64,000 nucleotides of DNA from Deroplatys truncata (Eukaryota > Arthropoda > Insecta > Mantodea > Mantidae), in the NCBI GenBank assembly GCA_030765065.1, contig CM060989.1, forward strand, positions 63,564,001-63,628,000. The letters run 5' to 3'. A program made the translations under genes and the position numbers. The notes beneath the pieces are model-generated. The model did no database searches. It saw only the letters and a program-made list of their open reading frames with translations, and was not told the origin of the DNA. Position 1 is the stretch's first letter; every line of letters begins with the position of its first letter. Positions 11,523 to 21,439 of this stretch are shown here, in pieces.

Positions 11523-12058
11523 AAATCAATAAAATTTAACAAAAAAATAATTCAGGTGTTAATGGGTTAACTTCCGCACATTTCATATTTGGATTCTGAT
11601 CTACTTCTTCAAGGATTTTAACTTTTTGATGTTGGTTATTTGCTGCACTTTCTTTTTCTCCATTGCAAACAAAAAGGTAAAATACAATCTACGTTTGTTT
11701 GGTCAATGCTGACAGTAGAAACTATTGTTGGCGTTTACCACGACAAGCTAAAGCATTCTCTATCCCGCCCACACAAACTAAGTCACACAAATATGTCATC
11801 GGCTGCTGACCAATGATTGGCCAAAACAGCGAATGAGGATGTCAAAGTTCGAAAGTAGTAAGCAGGACTGAAAAAACGTAGTAAACAAACATTATTTATT
11901 ATATTTGGTGCATTTTGTGCTGGAACTTTTATAATTCAACGTAATACATGGGAAAACATGTTAATGAGGACCGTGCTAACGAGATTCCAATGTATTTATT
12001 AATTTATGTAAAGCCCTCTTTATGAGATACTTGAGAATTCATGAACTGCTTAACTTAC

Positions 12059-12195
12059 CACTTGAGTAACTGGTCAGCTACATGCAATGAACTGTCAATA
12101 AATGTCCGATGAGTAAGAAGGAAATCTTCAACATATGTAGGATCTATGACTGAATTCTCTTCTATCAGCTGGAGCATTAATCTCTCAGGTGAACC
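12059..12195 (-). CDS. Gef26: PDZ-GEF exon: first half of REM domain
   Basis: This exon holds 45 codons plus two bases, with acceptor TTGCAG/GG and donor TG/GTAAGT on the minus strand. The translation starts GSPERLMLQLIEENSVIDPT and includes YVEDFLLTHRTFI, the hallmark opening of the RasGEF N-terminal (REM) domain. The split Trp codon TG-G is completed by the exon at 6598-6886 to give LLKW-FNDP. The exon is too small to stand out as an open frame but is supported by phase, splice sites and continuous family similarity on both sides. Confidence 0.95.
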
Positions 12196-12683
12196 CTGCA
12201 ACAATATGCAATTATTAATTTCAAAAAAGCAATTCCATCTACTTATATTACAACCGTTAAGCTAGTACTGCAGTTGTCAGTATTTTGTTCAACTGTTCTC
12301 CAATCACTTTGAACAACAACTGAGAAATTCAAACATCAGAAAAATGTTAAAACACATTGCTAAATTTTAAAAAAATAAAAGATTATAAATTTAAAAGCTT
12401 TATATATTATCCTTGGCAAATATTAAATTTACAAACATTTTTGAAGAAAATGGCATAATACGAGTTTCTCTGTTAAATTTCATAAATTATTGCTAAAAAC
12501 TGGATTTAGATTTGTGGAGAGAAATAAAATGAATATAATTACGGACCAAGAGATATTGTGTGATACAGACCTAGATTTTACACATCTTTCCGATAATGAT
12601 ACAGCTACAGATTAACCTGAGTTTTATTAATACAGTATTTAATTTCAACTCAGCATCATTTTGGTTATTATTATAACTATAAC

Positions 12684-12730
<47 letters not shown>
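12684..12730. repeat. (ATT)n microsatellite
   Basis: About 15 units of ATT, preceded by degenerate TAACTA/ATT sequence. It lies in the intron between the exons at 12059 and 13286. Confidence 0.9.
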
Positions 12731-13004
12731 GAATAGTATATCATTCTTATTGCATTATAAACATGAGAAATGAGTCCATGAGCTATTTGATTTTGTTTGT
12801 TTTTCACAGCTGATACAAACAATAGACTAATGCGGAAGGATACAAAATGTTTTGTTTACATCAAGTCCGGTTCTAAGGCTGAATCAATTATACTGAACTA
12901 CATATTGCTTAAAACCTACCCTTGAATGAACTTGTGCTGGTTTCTTCTGAATAATAAAAGAAATTAGTCTCCTGTAGAAATTGTAAGGCTTTCCTTTTTA
13001 TTTT

Positions 13005-13110
13005 TAAGTTTGATGTCCTTTAACCTGGCAGGTCACATCAGACAATGAATGAATAAAATGGGTAAAATGAATGCTCAAATGAGCCTGGGGTCCACAGAGC
13101 TTTAAGTTAC
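13005..13110 (-). mobile_element. SINE family D, tail fragment
   Basis: Read on the minus strand it carries the body segment GCTCATTTGAGCATTCATTT-like, followed by CATTTTATTCATTCATTG and a tail near CCAGGTTAAAGGAC. The same segments occur in the SINEs at 62911-63076 and 63561-63793. The tRNA-like head is missing. Confidence 0.6.
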
Positions 13111-13285
13111 AAACATTTGTCTTCTCAGGATCCGAGATTTGATTTTGGAATCTCATGTTGTAAGGTTTTGGAATTAAGGTTTCCATATGCAAAATATTAA
13201 AATATGTGATACTGTAAAATATGTGATGGCAATATTTACATTGTAGTTATGTAGAAAGTTATGGTAACTTAGCGAAATTACTCAC

Positions 13286-13522
13286 TCTTATAACAACATG
13301 ACCACGACGGCCTCCACCTTCATGTGATCCACGTTGCTCTGTAACCAGTACAACTTGTCCACCTTCCTCATGACGTCTGATATTTTCTTCGCCCTGATGC
13401 TGAATGCGGTAATAATCTGTCTGTGTGATGCAGACAAACTGGCAATCATCAAATCTTGTTCGCATAACACCCCGATGGTAGAGCTTGTCCATCGTTGGCA
13501 ATATCCCAAAACTATCACCAAC
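13286..13522 (-). CDS. Gef26: PDZ-GEF exon: second half of cyclic-nucleotide-binding domain
   Basis: This 79-codon exon is phase 0 at both ends (acceptor CTTGCAG/GTTGG, donor AGA/GTGAGT on the minus strand). It starts VGDSFGILPTMDKLYHRGVM and includes RTRFDDCQFVCITQTDYYRI, then a linker with HEEGGQVVLVTEQRG up to HVVIR. In a cAMP-binding domain the phosphate-binding cassette reads FGE(L/I)-(A/G)L with a conserved Arg. Here FGE is FGI and the Arg-Ala-Ala element is absent, in line with the family's known inability to bind cAMP in the canonical way. It connects directly to REM sequence at 12195. Confidence 0.96.
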
Positions 13523-13997
13523 CTGCAAGGGTTTGAGATATATTTTTTAAAATTTTCTCTACAAACAATGCATGGAAGAAAAAAAACATGTTTAATACAC
13601 TCTAAACTCATGTAATTCATGCAGCTCAGTCCTTGTACTTCAACTTTCTGGAAAAAAACGAGCATGTAACGTGAGAATGAAAACAGAACAGGAAGCAAAA
13701 CAGCATACAACATTTTTATTCACAATACCCCAGTACAGGAATGCATATTGATAATCATACTGATAGCAAAGTGGAAAGTCGATTTTGTGTATTGGTATGT
13801 CATTTGTTTGTAACTAACAAATAGTTTTTCCCTGCTTCCAATTCAGCTAACATAATGCAGTGTTAACATTTGATAAATTAAAGATTTTCGAAAAGCATGC
13901 ACACACGCACACACTTAATTACCATGTCCTGCTGACATATTCTTCTACGCTCCCTTTTTTCCCCCCTTTGCCCTGATAGGCTAATATACACCTTTGA

Positions 13998-14273
13998 TTG
14001 TTTTTTTTTTTTTTAAATTTATGGAAGCTCTTTACCTACTATGCTCCTTAGCGTCCCATTCTATATAGGGTGTGAAAGAACGGTAATTTTGCTCAGAGGC
14101 CTCTTTATCAGACTTGAGGTTCTTTTACGTGCCGTAAATCTATGACACGGGTCCACCGGCTTTACTTCCCTTCCGAAGAAAGCCATGCTAAGTATTTTTA
14201 CGCCCGACAAAATCCATCGCCCTCCGCCGGGTTTGAACCCGTGACCTTGGGAACTAGAGGCTAGCATGGTTAA
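13998..14273 (-). mobile_element. tRNA-derived SINE family A
   Basis: Near full-length on the minus strand, but the A-box part of the head is lost. It has the B box GGTTCAAACCC, the family body and a T-rich tail at the left. A perfect 9-bp target duplication CACCTTTGA flanks it (13989-13997, 14274-14282). It is inserted in the intron between PDZ-GEF exons at 13286 and 15063, in the same orientation as the gene. Confidence 0.9.
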
Positions 14274-14282
14274 CACCTTTGA

Positions 14283-15062
14283 ATGGCTATATATGACAAA
14301 AAGCCTAGTACAATGTATGTTCAGACTATAAAAGCTATAAAAAGATACTGCCATGATAGATGTGTGCTTTCGTCATGAGAGGCAGGTTTAAACCAAAAGG
14401 TCCTCCTATCTATTTGTTGACATGAATTTACATGCATTAACTCTGTTAGGTAATATACTTAATACATCTGGTTATGAAAATGTAAATTTGACAATTCTCT
14501 TCAAATATATTACAATAAATGATCGTGTTAAATAAGGAAGTAGTTTGTATCACTTAATCTATTCCACAACAGCAGCTAATGATAGGTGGCTCTGCATGTG
14601 AAGTTAAGAGATACAGTGTGTTATATGGAACAGGGTTTAAACAGTGGTTATAAGCCCAAATGATTTTTAACATACTTTGCACACTAAAAAGTGTGACTAT
14701 CCTTTTGTTTATTTATTTATTTTGAAAAAGCCTTATGTAATGATCAAATGAAATTCATACAATTACCAATAATTCAGCTTTACCTTCTAAATTATTACAT
14801 CCCATTCATTAAAATTATAAATTTTCCAAAAGCTTAAAAGCCATACCTAAGACTAACAAAGAATGTTAAAACTGAGTTTACAACACTTATATAATAAATG
14901 ATTTACACACATAAAGTGCATACCATTAAACAGCATATACCTTTTGTGTGAAATCAGAAAAATTTTGAAGAGTTTTTACACAGTTTCATAAAAGACAGAG
15001 CTGTAACATGTTCATAAGGAATGACTGCATATATATTTTAATTAAGAAGTTTCACTACTCAC
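14283..15062. other. Intron stretch without recognised feature
   Basis: AT-rich intron sequence. I see no coding, RNA or repeat feature that I can support between the SINE and the exon donor at 15062. Confidence 0.4.
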
Positions 15063-15347
15063 TTGAAGTTGTTCAATTTCTCCATTTGCATGTTCCACCT
15101 CAACAAGCCCATTGATCAGGACAGACCATGAGTCCAGCTCCTCCCCATCATTCATGACAGTGGTGCCTGCCTTCTCAACGACAGCAAATACCATAACGTT
15201 GCAGAGGGCCCGCCGAACAGCAAGCGTCATATTGGTAAATGCCTTCAAATGTTGGGTGAACTCTAGTAAAATTTCTACGTCGTCTTCTGTCCGCTCCGAG
15301 GGATCTTTTTCTAGGCATTCCCGCACAGTATCTCGTACTGTCAGACT
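15063..15347 (-). CDS. Gef26: PDZ-GEF exon: first half of cyclic-nucleotide-binding domain
   Basis: This 95-codon exon is phase 0 at both ends (acceptor TTCTGCAG/AGTCTG, donor CAA/GTGAGT on the minus strand). The translation runs [20 protein letters not shown], then [16 protein letters not shown], then [20 protein letters not shown] and [16 protein letters not shown]. This is one of the most conserved parts of PDZ-GEF proteins and fixes the identification. It joins upstream to DITDSMD (exon 23280) and downstream to VGDSFG (exon 13286), each without a frame change. Confidence 0.98.
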
Positions 15348-15513
15348 CTGCAGAAGTAGAAAAAAATATAAATATGTTGAAATAAAAACTGGACATCTTT
15401 TATATTCAATCTCACTTTAAATCAGAGTGACATTCACCTTCTGAAACAACTTCTTATCATCAGAGTCTGGGATAATGGCCCTAAGGTAATTTACTATTTT
15501 AATAATTAAATAT

Positions 15514-15999
15514 TGTGGCATGTGCACAGATTATATATTGGTAATGCGCCCTCTGGTTACCCAAGTTGAAGGTTGGCAGTTTATCTGAGGAGGGGTGTTT
15601 AAGGGGAAACAGTCTCATTGGTGGGGGATGGCGTTAGTGACGCCAAGCTTAACGGGTTTTCTCAGTCAGTCTGGGACGAGTCTTTGTGTGAGGTGTACGG
15701 ATAGCTGCCCAACGATATGGCGTCCTCGCCCCGGCAGACACATGGGGTAAGTCTTTGTTAAATAAATCTATTTGTCACCCTTCCTTGATACTTTTATTAT
15801 GGTAGAATAGAATCCTTGCCTCTCCCTTCAGCCAGGAATTATATTAGTGTAAATTATGTTGTGAATTTAACTTTAGCTGCGTCCCTTTGTCGGTGCCTCT
15901 TAAATTAAAGTTTCCTTTGTTTGAATAACGATCCCTCTCGCAGCGAGTTGCCCACCACTGAAGTTAAATAATTAATTACAAAATGTGAGGCACGCGACA
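15514..15999 (+). repeat. 5' LTR (486 bp)
   Basis: Starts TGTGGCATGTGCACAG and ends GAGGCACGCGACA. It is the same length as the 3' LTR, and I see one difference (CACGCGACA here, CACACGACA there). An AATAAA signal lies at about 15760 in GTTAAATAAATCTATTTG. Confidence 0.95.
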
Positions 16000-18900
16000 A
16001 ATTGGCGTGAGTCGCCGGGTAATTGGCGGAGGCGCCGAGAAATTAGTTTGATTTGTTTTGAGATTTTAAGTGCAAAATTTTTTTTTCCCTCCAAATTTAA
16101 CGGTTTCTGCTACACGTGGTCGTGAAAAATGTAAAGTTCTTTCTGGCTGAAGGGCAAGGATTTTTATACTTTAATTTGTGATTCTCTTCTTCTAAATTTT
16201 GTTTCCATCATTTCTGAAAGTCTGGTGTCGAAATTTCAATTTTGAGTTCATTTTTGCATATTTTCCCATTGTCTGCCGGGTGACGCTAAAACTTCTGACT
16301 CCATTTTCCCCTTGTTTTGGCTTCATTTCCTTTAAATTGTATCACTGTGTTCCGTTCTTTGTGCTGGTTGTTTTCAAAACAAAATGTTTTTGTGAAATTT
16401 GAGAAGAAACGAGCGATATAGTTGTTGTTTCAAAATGTGCTCGTCACGTGTTGGCTATCTGTTTGCAAATCTTGTTTTTTTGTGCTTATTAGCAGTGGTT
16501 TGGAAATGTATAACTTTATATTCCAGTGATTGTGATTTCTAGCTATTTACTGCATTTTTCTGGGTCATTCTTCGTGTAACTTTTATGTACGCACGTGTGT
16601 TGTGTAATTCCCGCGTAGTCATGCATTTCAGCAATAATTTTTAGCTTGTGAAACCAGTCTTCCTCAGCACGTGTTTTGGCGCGTTTATTTGCGTGTGCAT
16701 ATCAGATTATATACCTTTGATTTAAGAAAAAAAGAGAAGTTTTGTGTGCTCGTATAAATTACAAGTTTGTATTCTGCTCCTTTTGAGAATCTTCGCGGTG
16801 GTCACAGTAAGTGTGACGTAGTTTTTTTAAGTTCCAGTTCGAGGCTTCTCACTGAAGCTATCATTTTGTTTTCTTCCATATGTTCATTCTGATTAAAAAT
16901 CTTGGTATTGTGTCCAAGTGGCTTGTGTAGCCGTGTGTTAGTTTAATTTTCTGATATTTCGCCGCGGGCACTTAATTGTGTTCTTTCTGCAACTGTTTTA
17001 TTTGGCTATGTTCTGATCTTGCTACTTACATTCATGTGATGCTATAAGTGTTTAGTTTGGTGTAATCTGAATTGCTTGGTCCTACGGTTTGTTTATTGGT
17101 TGCGTTATCTTTTGTGCTGCAATCATGCCTAAGCGACGTCCTGCACAGAAATCTGATATAGTAATTGCTCCAGTTGGCGAGCACAGTGACGTAGACTTTC
17201 TGTCCAGTGTTGGTACGCCTGTTGCAAAGCAATCAGCTGTCTGCCGCCGGTCATTGACCCCTCTCACGTGGAACATTCCAACGAGTTGTCGCCGTATGAG
17301 TTATTTTAGAATTTTGCAATGTTGGCTACTACTGCTATTGGCCGCTCTGAGAATGATGATAATTTTGCTTCTCCGTTGCCAAGTTTGGTTTATTTAATTC
17401 CGTAATGTATATTTTTAAGGGAAAATCTTTCGCAGTTACTCATGTAAGTAAAAGTTTCAGGAGCTACCAACCTTGCCATATCTACACCTAATTAGGTTTG
17501 ATGTGCTTCTGATATGGACCAGTACGATGTGGATGTTGATGAACCAGCTGTACGTGTGTTACCAGATTTTGGAAAATTTGCACGGGAATTTTGTGGTAAA
17601 AAGAATAAGAAAAAAAAAAAAACCATAACCTGTAAGTATGTAAACATTGTGAGTACTAAAGTTTGGACAAATGCAACAGTTTTAAGACTCACACAGGTAT
17701 GCTAAATTTATTGTTTCACTGACTGATGCTTAATTAAGCCTTATTTTTCAGGAATACTGTGCTATGAATGTCTCTGCTAAATTACAAGTGTATTATTATT
17801 GTGGGTGTAATTTAAATTTTGAATTGTGTTTTGGTAACTGCAAATCATTTGTTTGTTGTGTTATGCTGCAGGACTGTGTTTTAGGTGTACTATGTGCTTA
17901 ATTGAGCTTTCATTTTCAGGAATGTTATGTGACAATATTGTTTTGAGTATAATGATGTGATGTTGTTTTGTTGCATTCGATTTGATTTGATATGATTTGA
18001 TTTTGACTCTATTTGATTTTCATAATGATGCTGTGATCTTTATTTGCAGAAAATTTGTTGCATGAATAGTGTTTGTATGTATGTGTGTATTTGAGGTTAT
18101 GTGATATAGGTGAGATTTGCCTCGGTGGGAGTGCCAAAGAGTAACCCCGATGGCGTAGTGTGAGGTTATGTGAGAAATAAGAGTTGAGATTTGCCTCGGT
18201 GGTAGTGCCAAAGAGTAACCCCGACGGTGTTGATGTGAGATGAGGAGAGAAGAGATGAGATGATGTCAGCTTCGGTGGAAGTGCCACAGTGTAACCCCGA
18301 CAGTCGTCTGTTTTCAGAGATTTTGCTTATTGGTGTTGCTGTAACGTGCCCAGTATAGCGTGTGTGATGAATTCACACGAGAGATTAAATGGATGGAAGT
18401 GAATGTAATGAAAATAATTTTTTTTCTCTGTTTATGCAACAAGTTTATTACCATCTTAGATAGCAAATGTTAATACCACCTGTTTTCCAGCTTATTTCTT
18501 GATTTTGAGGATGTAGATGCAACATTATAGTGTCATGTTATTTGTGTCATTCCTGAATTAATGTGATTTCTTGAAGGTTATGCCTATGTCAGATGTTTTG
18601 AATTTGCAGCATGCTAAATGAGACACGTAAGTGCAGATGTTTTGTTTTGGAGAGAAAATTGATAGATGATGATGATTGAAGTAATGATCGAGATTGCACT
18701 ATTACTGCTAATGATGATGATGATTATGAAAGATGATGGTTAAACTGCGATGAGAAAGATAGTGATGTGAATAAGAAGTTATATTGGTGACAAGAGTAGG
18801 ACACTAGTAGTTGAAAGCATGTCACGTGGCGTAGTTTAGAAATGTATTGTGGATGTAGCTTGTAGTGATGTATACACTAGTTTGAGTAGATAGTTAAGTC

Positions 18901-19896
18901 AGTGTTGTGTGTAATTTGGGGCCATGGTCAGTGTGAATGAGTTCATTTCATCGTCATGTGTGATTGTCTTGTAAGTGCACTTACTTTCTTTTGTTAGTGA
19001 TACCAGCTGGTTATTAAGATGTAATATTGGGATCCCAAAACAAGGTTATGTTTCATTTCTGTCATGTTTATGTATTTTGAGTCTGTTTTACTGTTATTTG
19101 GATTATGAAGCATTGTAAGTTACACTTTGGATGGCAACTCTGTAAAATTTCTTTCTTATGCCAATTTGTTCTAATTTTTTTTTCCTCTTTCTTTGCCCCA
19201 TGTCAAAAGAATTTTTAGTGTACATTTGTCAAACTTTAAAATCTTTAATTGTAAATGACATACCCTTCTTTTATGTGTGATTCTTTGTGGGAGCATCCTG
19301 TTTATTGTGTGGTGGTTTTGTTTTAGTATTGTGCTGTGGCAGAGAGCGAGAAGATGCACCAGCATCCCCAGGGCACACCAGAAGTCAAGAAACACCACAG
19401 GGAAGCTGTCGGGCAGCCACTACACTGCCGTGGCATAAGGAGCCACCATGTCGGGGGGCAGTCCAAGCCAGAGACTGCCCACCCTGTTGTCATCACCAGA
19501 GACCTGCGGTGCTAATTCTACACCAGGATAAATCGTCGTTGTGGGCACTGTCTAAACCCACCCACAAACAGTTACGGCAGTTCATCACCCTCTTGCGCAG
19601 TGTAGTGTGCCTGTGAACTAAGGCAGCGTGGTGTGTGCGTGTGCGGGATGCTACAGCTAAGTGCATTAACAATACTAAGTCGACAGCACTTACATCGCTC
19701 GTCTCTCTCCACATCACCCAGCACCATTGTTTCGTCGGCTGGGTGCTAACCACACATATTTATTACTGTTTTATTTTACATCACACATTTGTATGTCATT
19801 TTTTTGGTATGTCTTTCTTTTGTTTTTTTTTCCCTGTATTTTGTATTTATGTTCTTTCTGTCGACGAGGACGTCGACTTCGGTGGCCAGGGGGAGA
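16000..19896 (+). other. LTR element interior, coding-poor
   Basis: This stretch holds no recognisable retroviral-type domain. A short open frame at 17125-17397 starts MPKRRPAQKSD and may be a worn start of a former structural gene, but this is a guess. Three imperfect copies of a unit with TTTGCCTCGGTGG and AGAGTAACCCCGA lie at about 18110-18305. A GC-richer patch at 19340-19620 precedes the 3' LTR and could be a remnant of a former coding end. Confidence 0.6.
18110..18305 (+). repeat. Three imperfect tandem units inside LTR element
   Basis: Units at about 18114, 18190 and 18268 share GCCTCGGTGG, AGTGCCAAAGAGTAACCCCGA and a TGTGAG/ATGAGA spacer, with a period of roughly 75-78 bp. The last is the most diverged (CTTCGGTGG, CACAGTGTAACCCC). 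Confidence 0.8.
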
Positions 19897-20382
19897 TGTG
19901 GCATGTGCACAGATTATATATTGGTAATGCGCCCTCTGGTTACCCAAGTTGAAGGTTGGCAGTTTATCTGAGGAGGGGTGTTTAAGGGGAAACAGTCTCA
20001 TTGGTGGGGGATGGCGTTAGTGACGCCAAGCTTAACGGGTTTTCTCAGTCAGTCTGGGACGAGTCTTTGTGTGAGGTGTACGGATAGCTGCCCAACGATA
20101 TGGCGTCCTCGCCCCGGCAGACACATGGGGTAAGTCTTTGTTAAATAAATCTATTTGTCACCCTTCCTTGATACTTTTATTATGGTAGAATAGAATCCTT
20201 GCCTCTCCCTTCAGCCAGGAATTATATTAGTGTAAATTATGTTGTGAATTTAACTTTAGCTGCGTCCCTTTGTCGGTGCCTCTTAAATTAAAGTTTCCTT
20301 TGTTTGAATAACGATCCCTCTCGCAGCGAGTTGCCCACCACTGAAGTTAAATAATTAATTACAAAATGTGAGGCACACGACA
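19897..20382 (+). repeat. 3' LTR (486 bp)
   Basis: Near-identical partner of 15514-15999, directly preceded by the purine tract. It ends CACACGACA before the ATAT duplication. Confidence 0.95.
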
Positions 20383-20386
20383 ATAT

Positions 20387-21430
20387 GGATCAACCTACTA
20401 TTTCTAATAACCCCAAATAAATAAATTTCACAAACTAGTGTGTAACGTCTATTCTTAATACCTATATACAGCTCCCCAACAGTTGAAATATAATACAACT
20501 CTTACTTTAAATTGGCTTCTATACGTGTTGCAAATAACAATTACAACAAAACACCTTCAATAGTAAATATACATTGCTAGAAGTTAACTTCTAGGACCTT
20601 GAAGGATGTGCTGGTATAATGACATATAGCATTAATAGTATAATCAAACATACAAGGTTAAAAATTTTTATACATAATGTTAAATGGAAGAAAAGAACAA
20701 GTTACAAACCACCACCACATATTGAAATATGCACAGTGCTCCAGTTTGGGGACGCTTAGAAAGAACTTAAGTTTGGCAATACAAAATTATGACGAAATAG
20801 GTCAATGGTAACTTTTAAGTTAAATGAAACATTGTAGGTATATTATATAAAATGAATATTTACTGAACAAAACGAAACAAATCTAATTGATAAAAGCAAT
20901 CAGAATTAAACCGGTTAAAAATGCAATGATGATAATGGTTAGAATATGAAACTTGCCATAAAACATGTCTATAAATTGTGAACATGTTAATTTTTTGCTT
21001 TTAACACCCCATTTTGTGTTTTGTCTGCATATAAAACATATCTTAGCACCTTAATTCATGAATATTAAGAAAAATAAGTTCCTACAGAACATATCATGAT
21101 TACCACAAGCTATAAAAATATATGACTCGGCCAAAGAGCAAGAATGCTTTGTTGTATTAAATCATGTCACATACTTGAACATGTTAACTAATTGCATAAT
21201 TGCACAGCTAAGAAATGCTCCAAGTTATCTGAGTCATCGAAGATAAATCTACAATTAACCATCAGGTGGTAACAGACATTCTGCTTTAAGTTGGTCTTCA
21301 ACAGCGATGGAAGTGATGTCTTATATGTCTACAGATGTCACTCTATGTCATCCTCTAGCTCTAACACAATCCTGGCAACATATGAATAACTAATGTCGCC
21401 AAAGAAGGTAAGATACCACCAACTCTCTCG
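20387..21430. other. Intron stretch without recognised feature
   Basis: AT-rich intron sequence with many short homopolymer runs. I see no gene, RNA or repeat boundary that I can support. Confidence 0.4.
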
Positions 21431-21439
21431 GTGTGCATT

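Larger units (their letters stand above)
8226..11566 (+). mobile_element. piggyBac-family element inside Tigger
   Basis: It is flanked by TTAA on both sides (8222-8225, 11567-11570), with inward-facing ends CCCATTAACGCC and CCCATTAACACC. TTAA duplication and short C-rich ends are diagnostic of piggyBac. It encodes recognisable but broken transposase pieces and contains two later insertions, a GC-rich retroposon and a family H element. Removing it restores the Tigger helix-turn-helix coding homology across the TTAA. Confidence 0.92.
7556..11992 (-). mobile_element. Second Tigger element, with nested insertions
   Basis: The left end starts CAGTAAAATCTTCTTAGTAC and the right end reads inward as CATTGGAATCTCGTTAGCAC. 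TA lies on both sides (7554-7555, 11993-11994). Its sequence parallels the 2439-4049 copy in reverse orientation: the 3' non-coding end (7556-7690) and the helix-turn-helix coding region, now split between 8150-8221 and 11571-11690. A piggyBac element occupies 8226-11566. About 460 bp at 7690-8150 matches neither Tigger copy and is unexplained. Confidence 0.88.
15514..20382 (+). mobile_element. Complete non-autonomous LTR retrotransposon
   Basis: A 4869-bp element with two 486-bp LTRs is flanked by the 4-bp duplication ATAT (15510-15513, 20383-20386). A primer-binding-site-like TGGCG segment follows the 5' LTR at 16003. A purine tract AGGGGGAGA immediately precedes the 3' LTR at 19888-19896. 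The 3.9-kb interior has no long open frame and no recognisable Gag, protease, polymerase or integrase, so it fits the LARD class (large retrotransposon derivative). It lies in the 7.9-kb PDZ-GEF intron, antisense to the gene. Confidence 0.93.

Noticed and set aside
11227..11532. Recurring short proteins with a Cys-Ser-His-Thr-rich centre as a small-protein family
   Set aside because: They are translations of the family H repeat across its CA microsatellite. The same frames recur at 24833, 38847, 41597, 44647 and on the minus strand at 48147 and 61749, with frameshifts and no conserved start or stop.
19287..19616. Host exon in the GC-richer patch
   Set aside because: It lies inside the LTR element just upstream of the 3' LTR, no family motif was seen and the frame is not flanked by splice sites.
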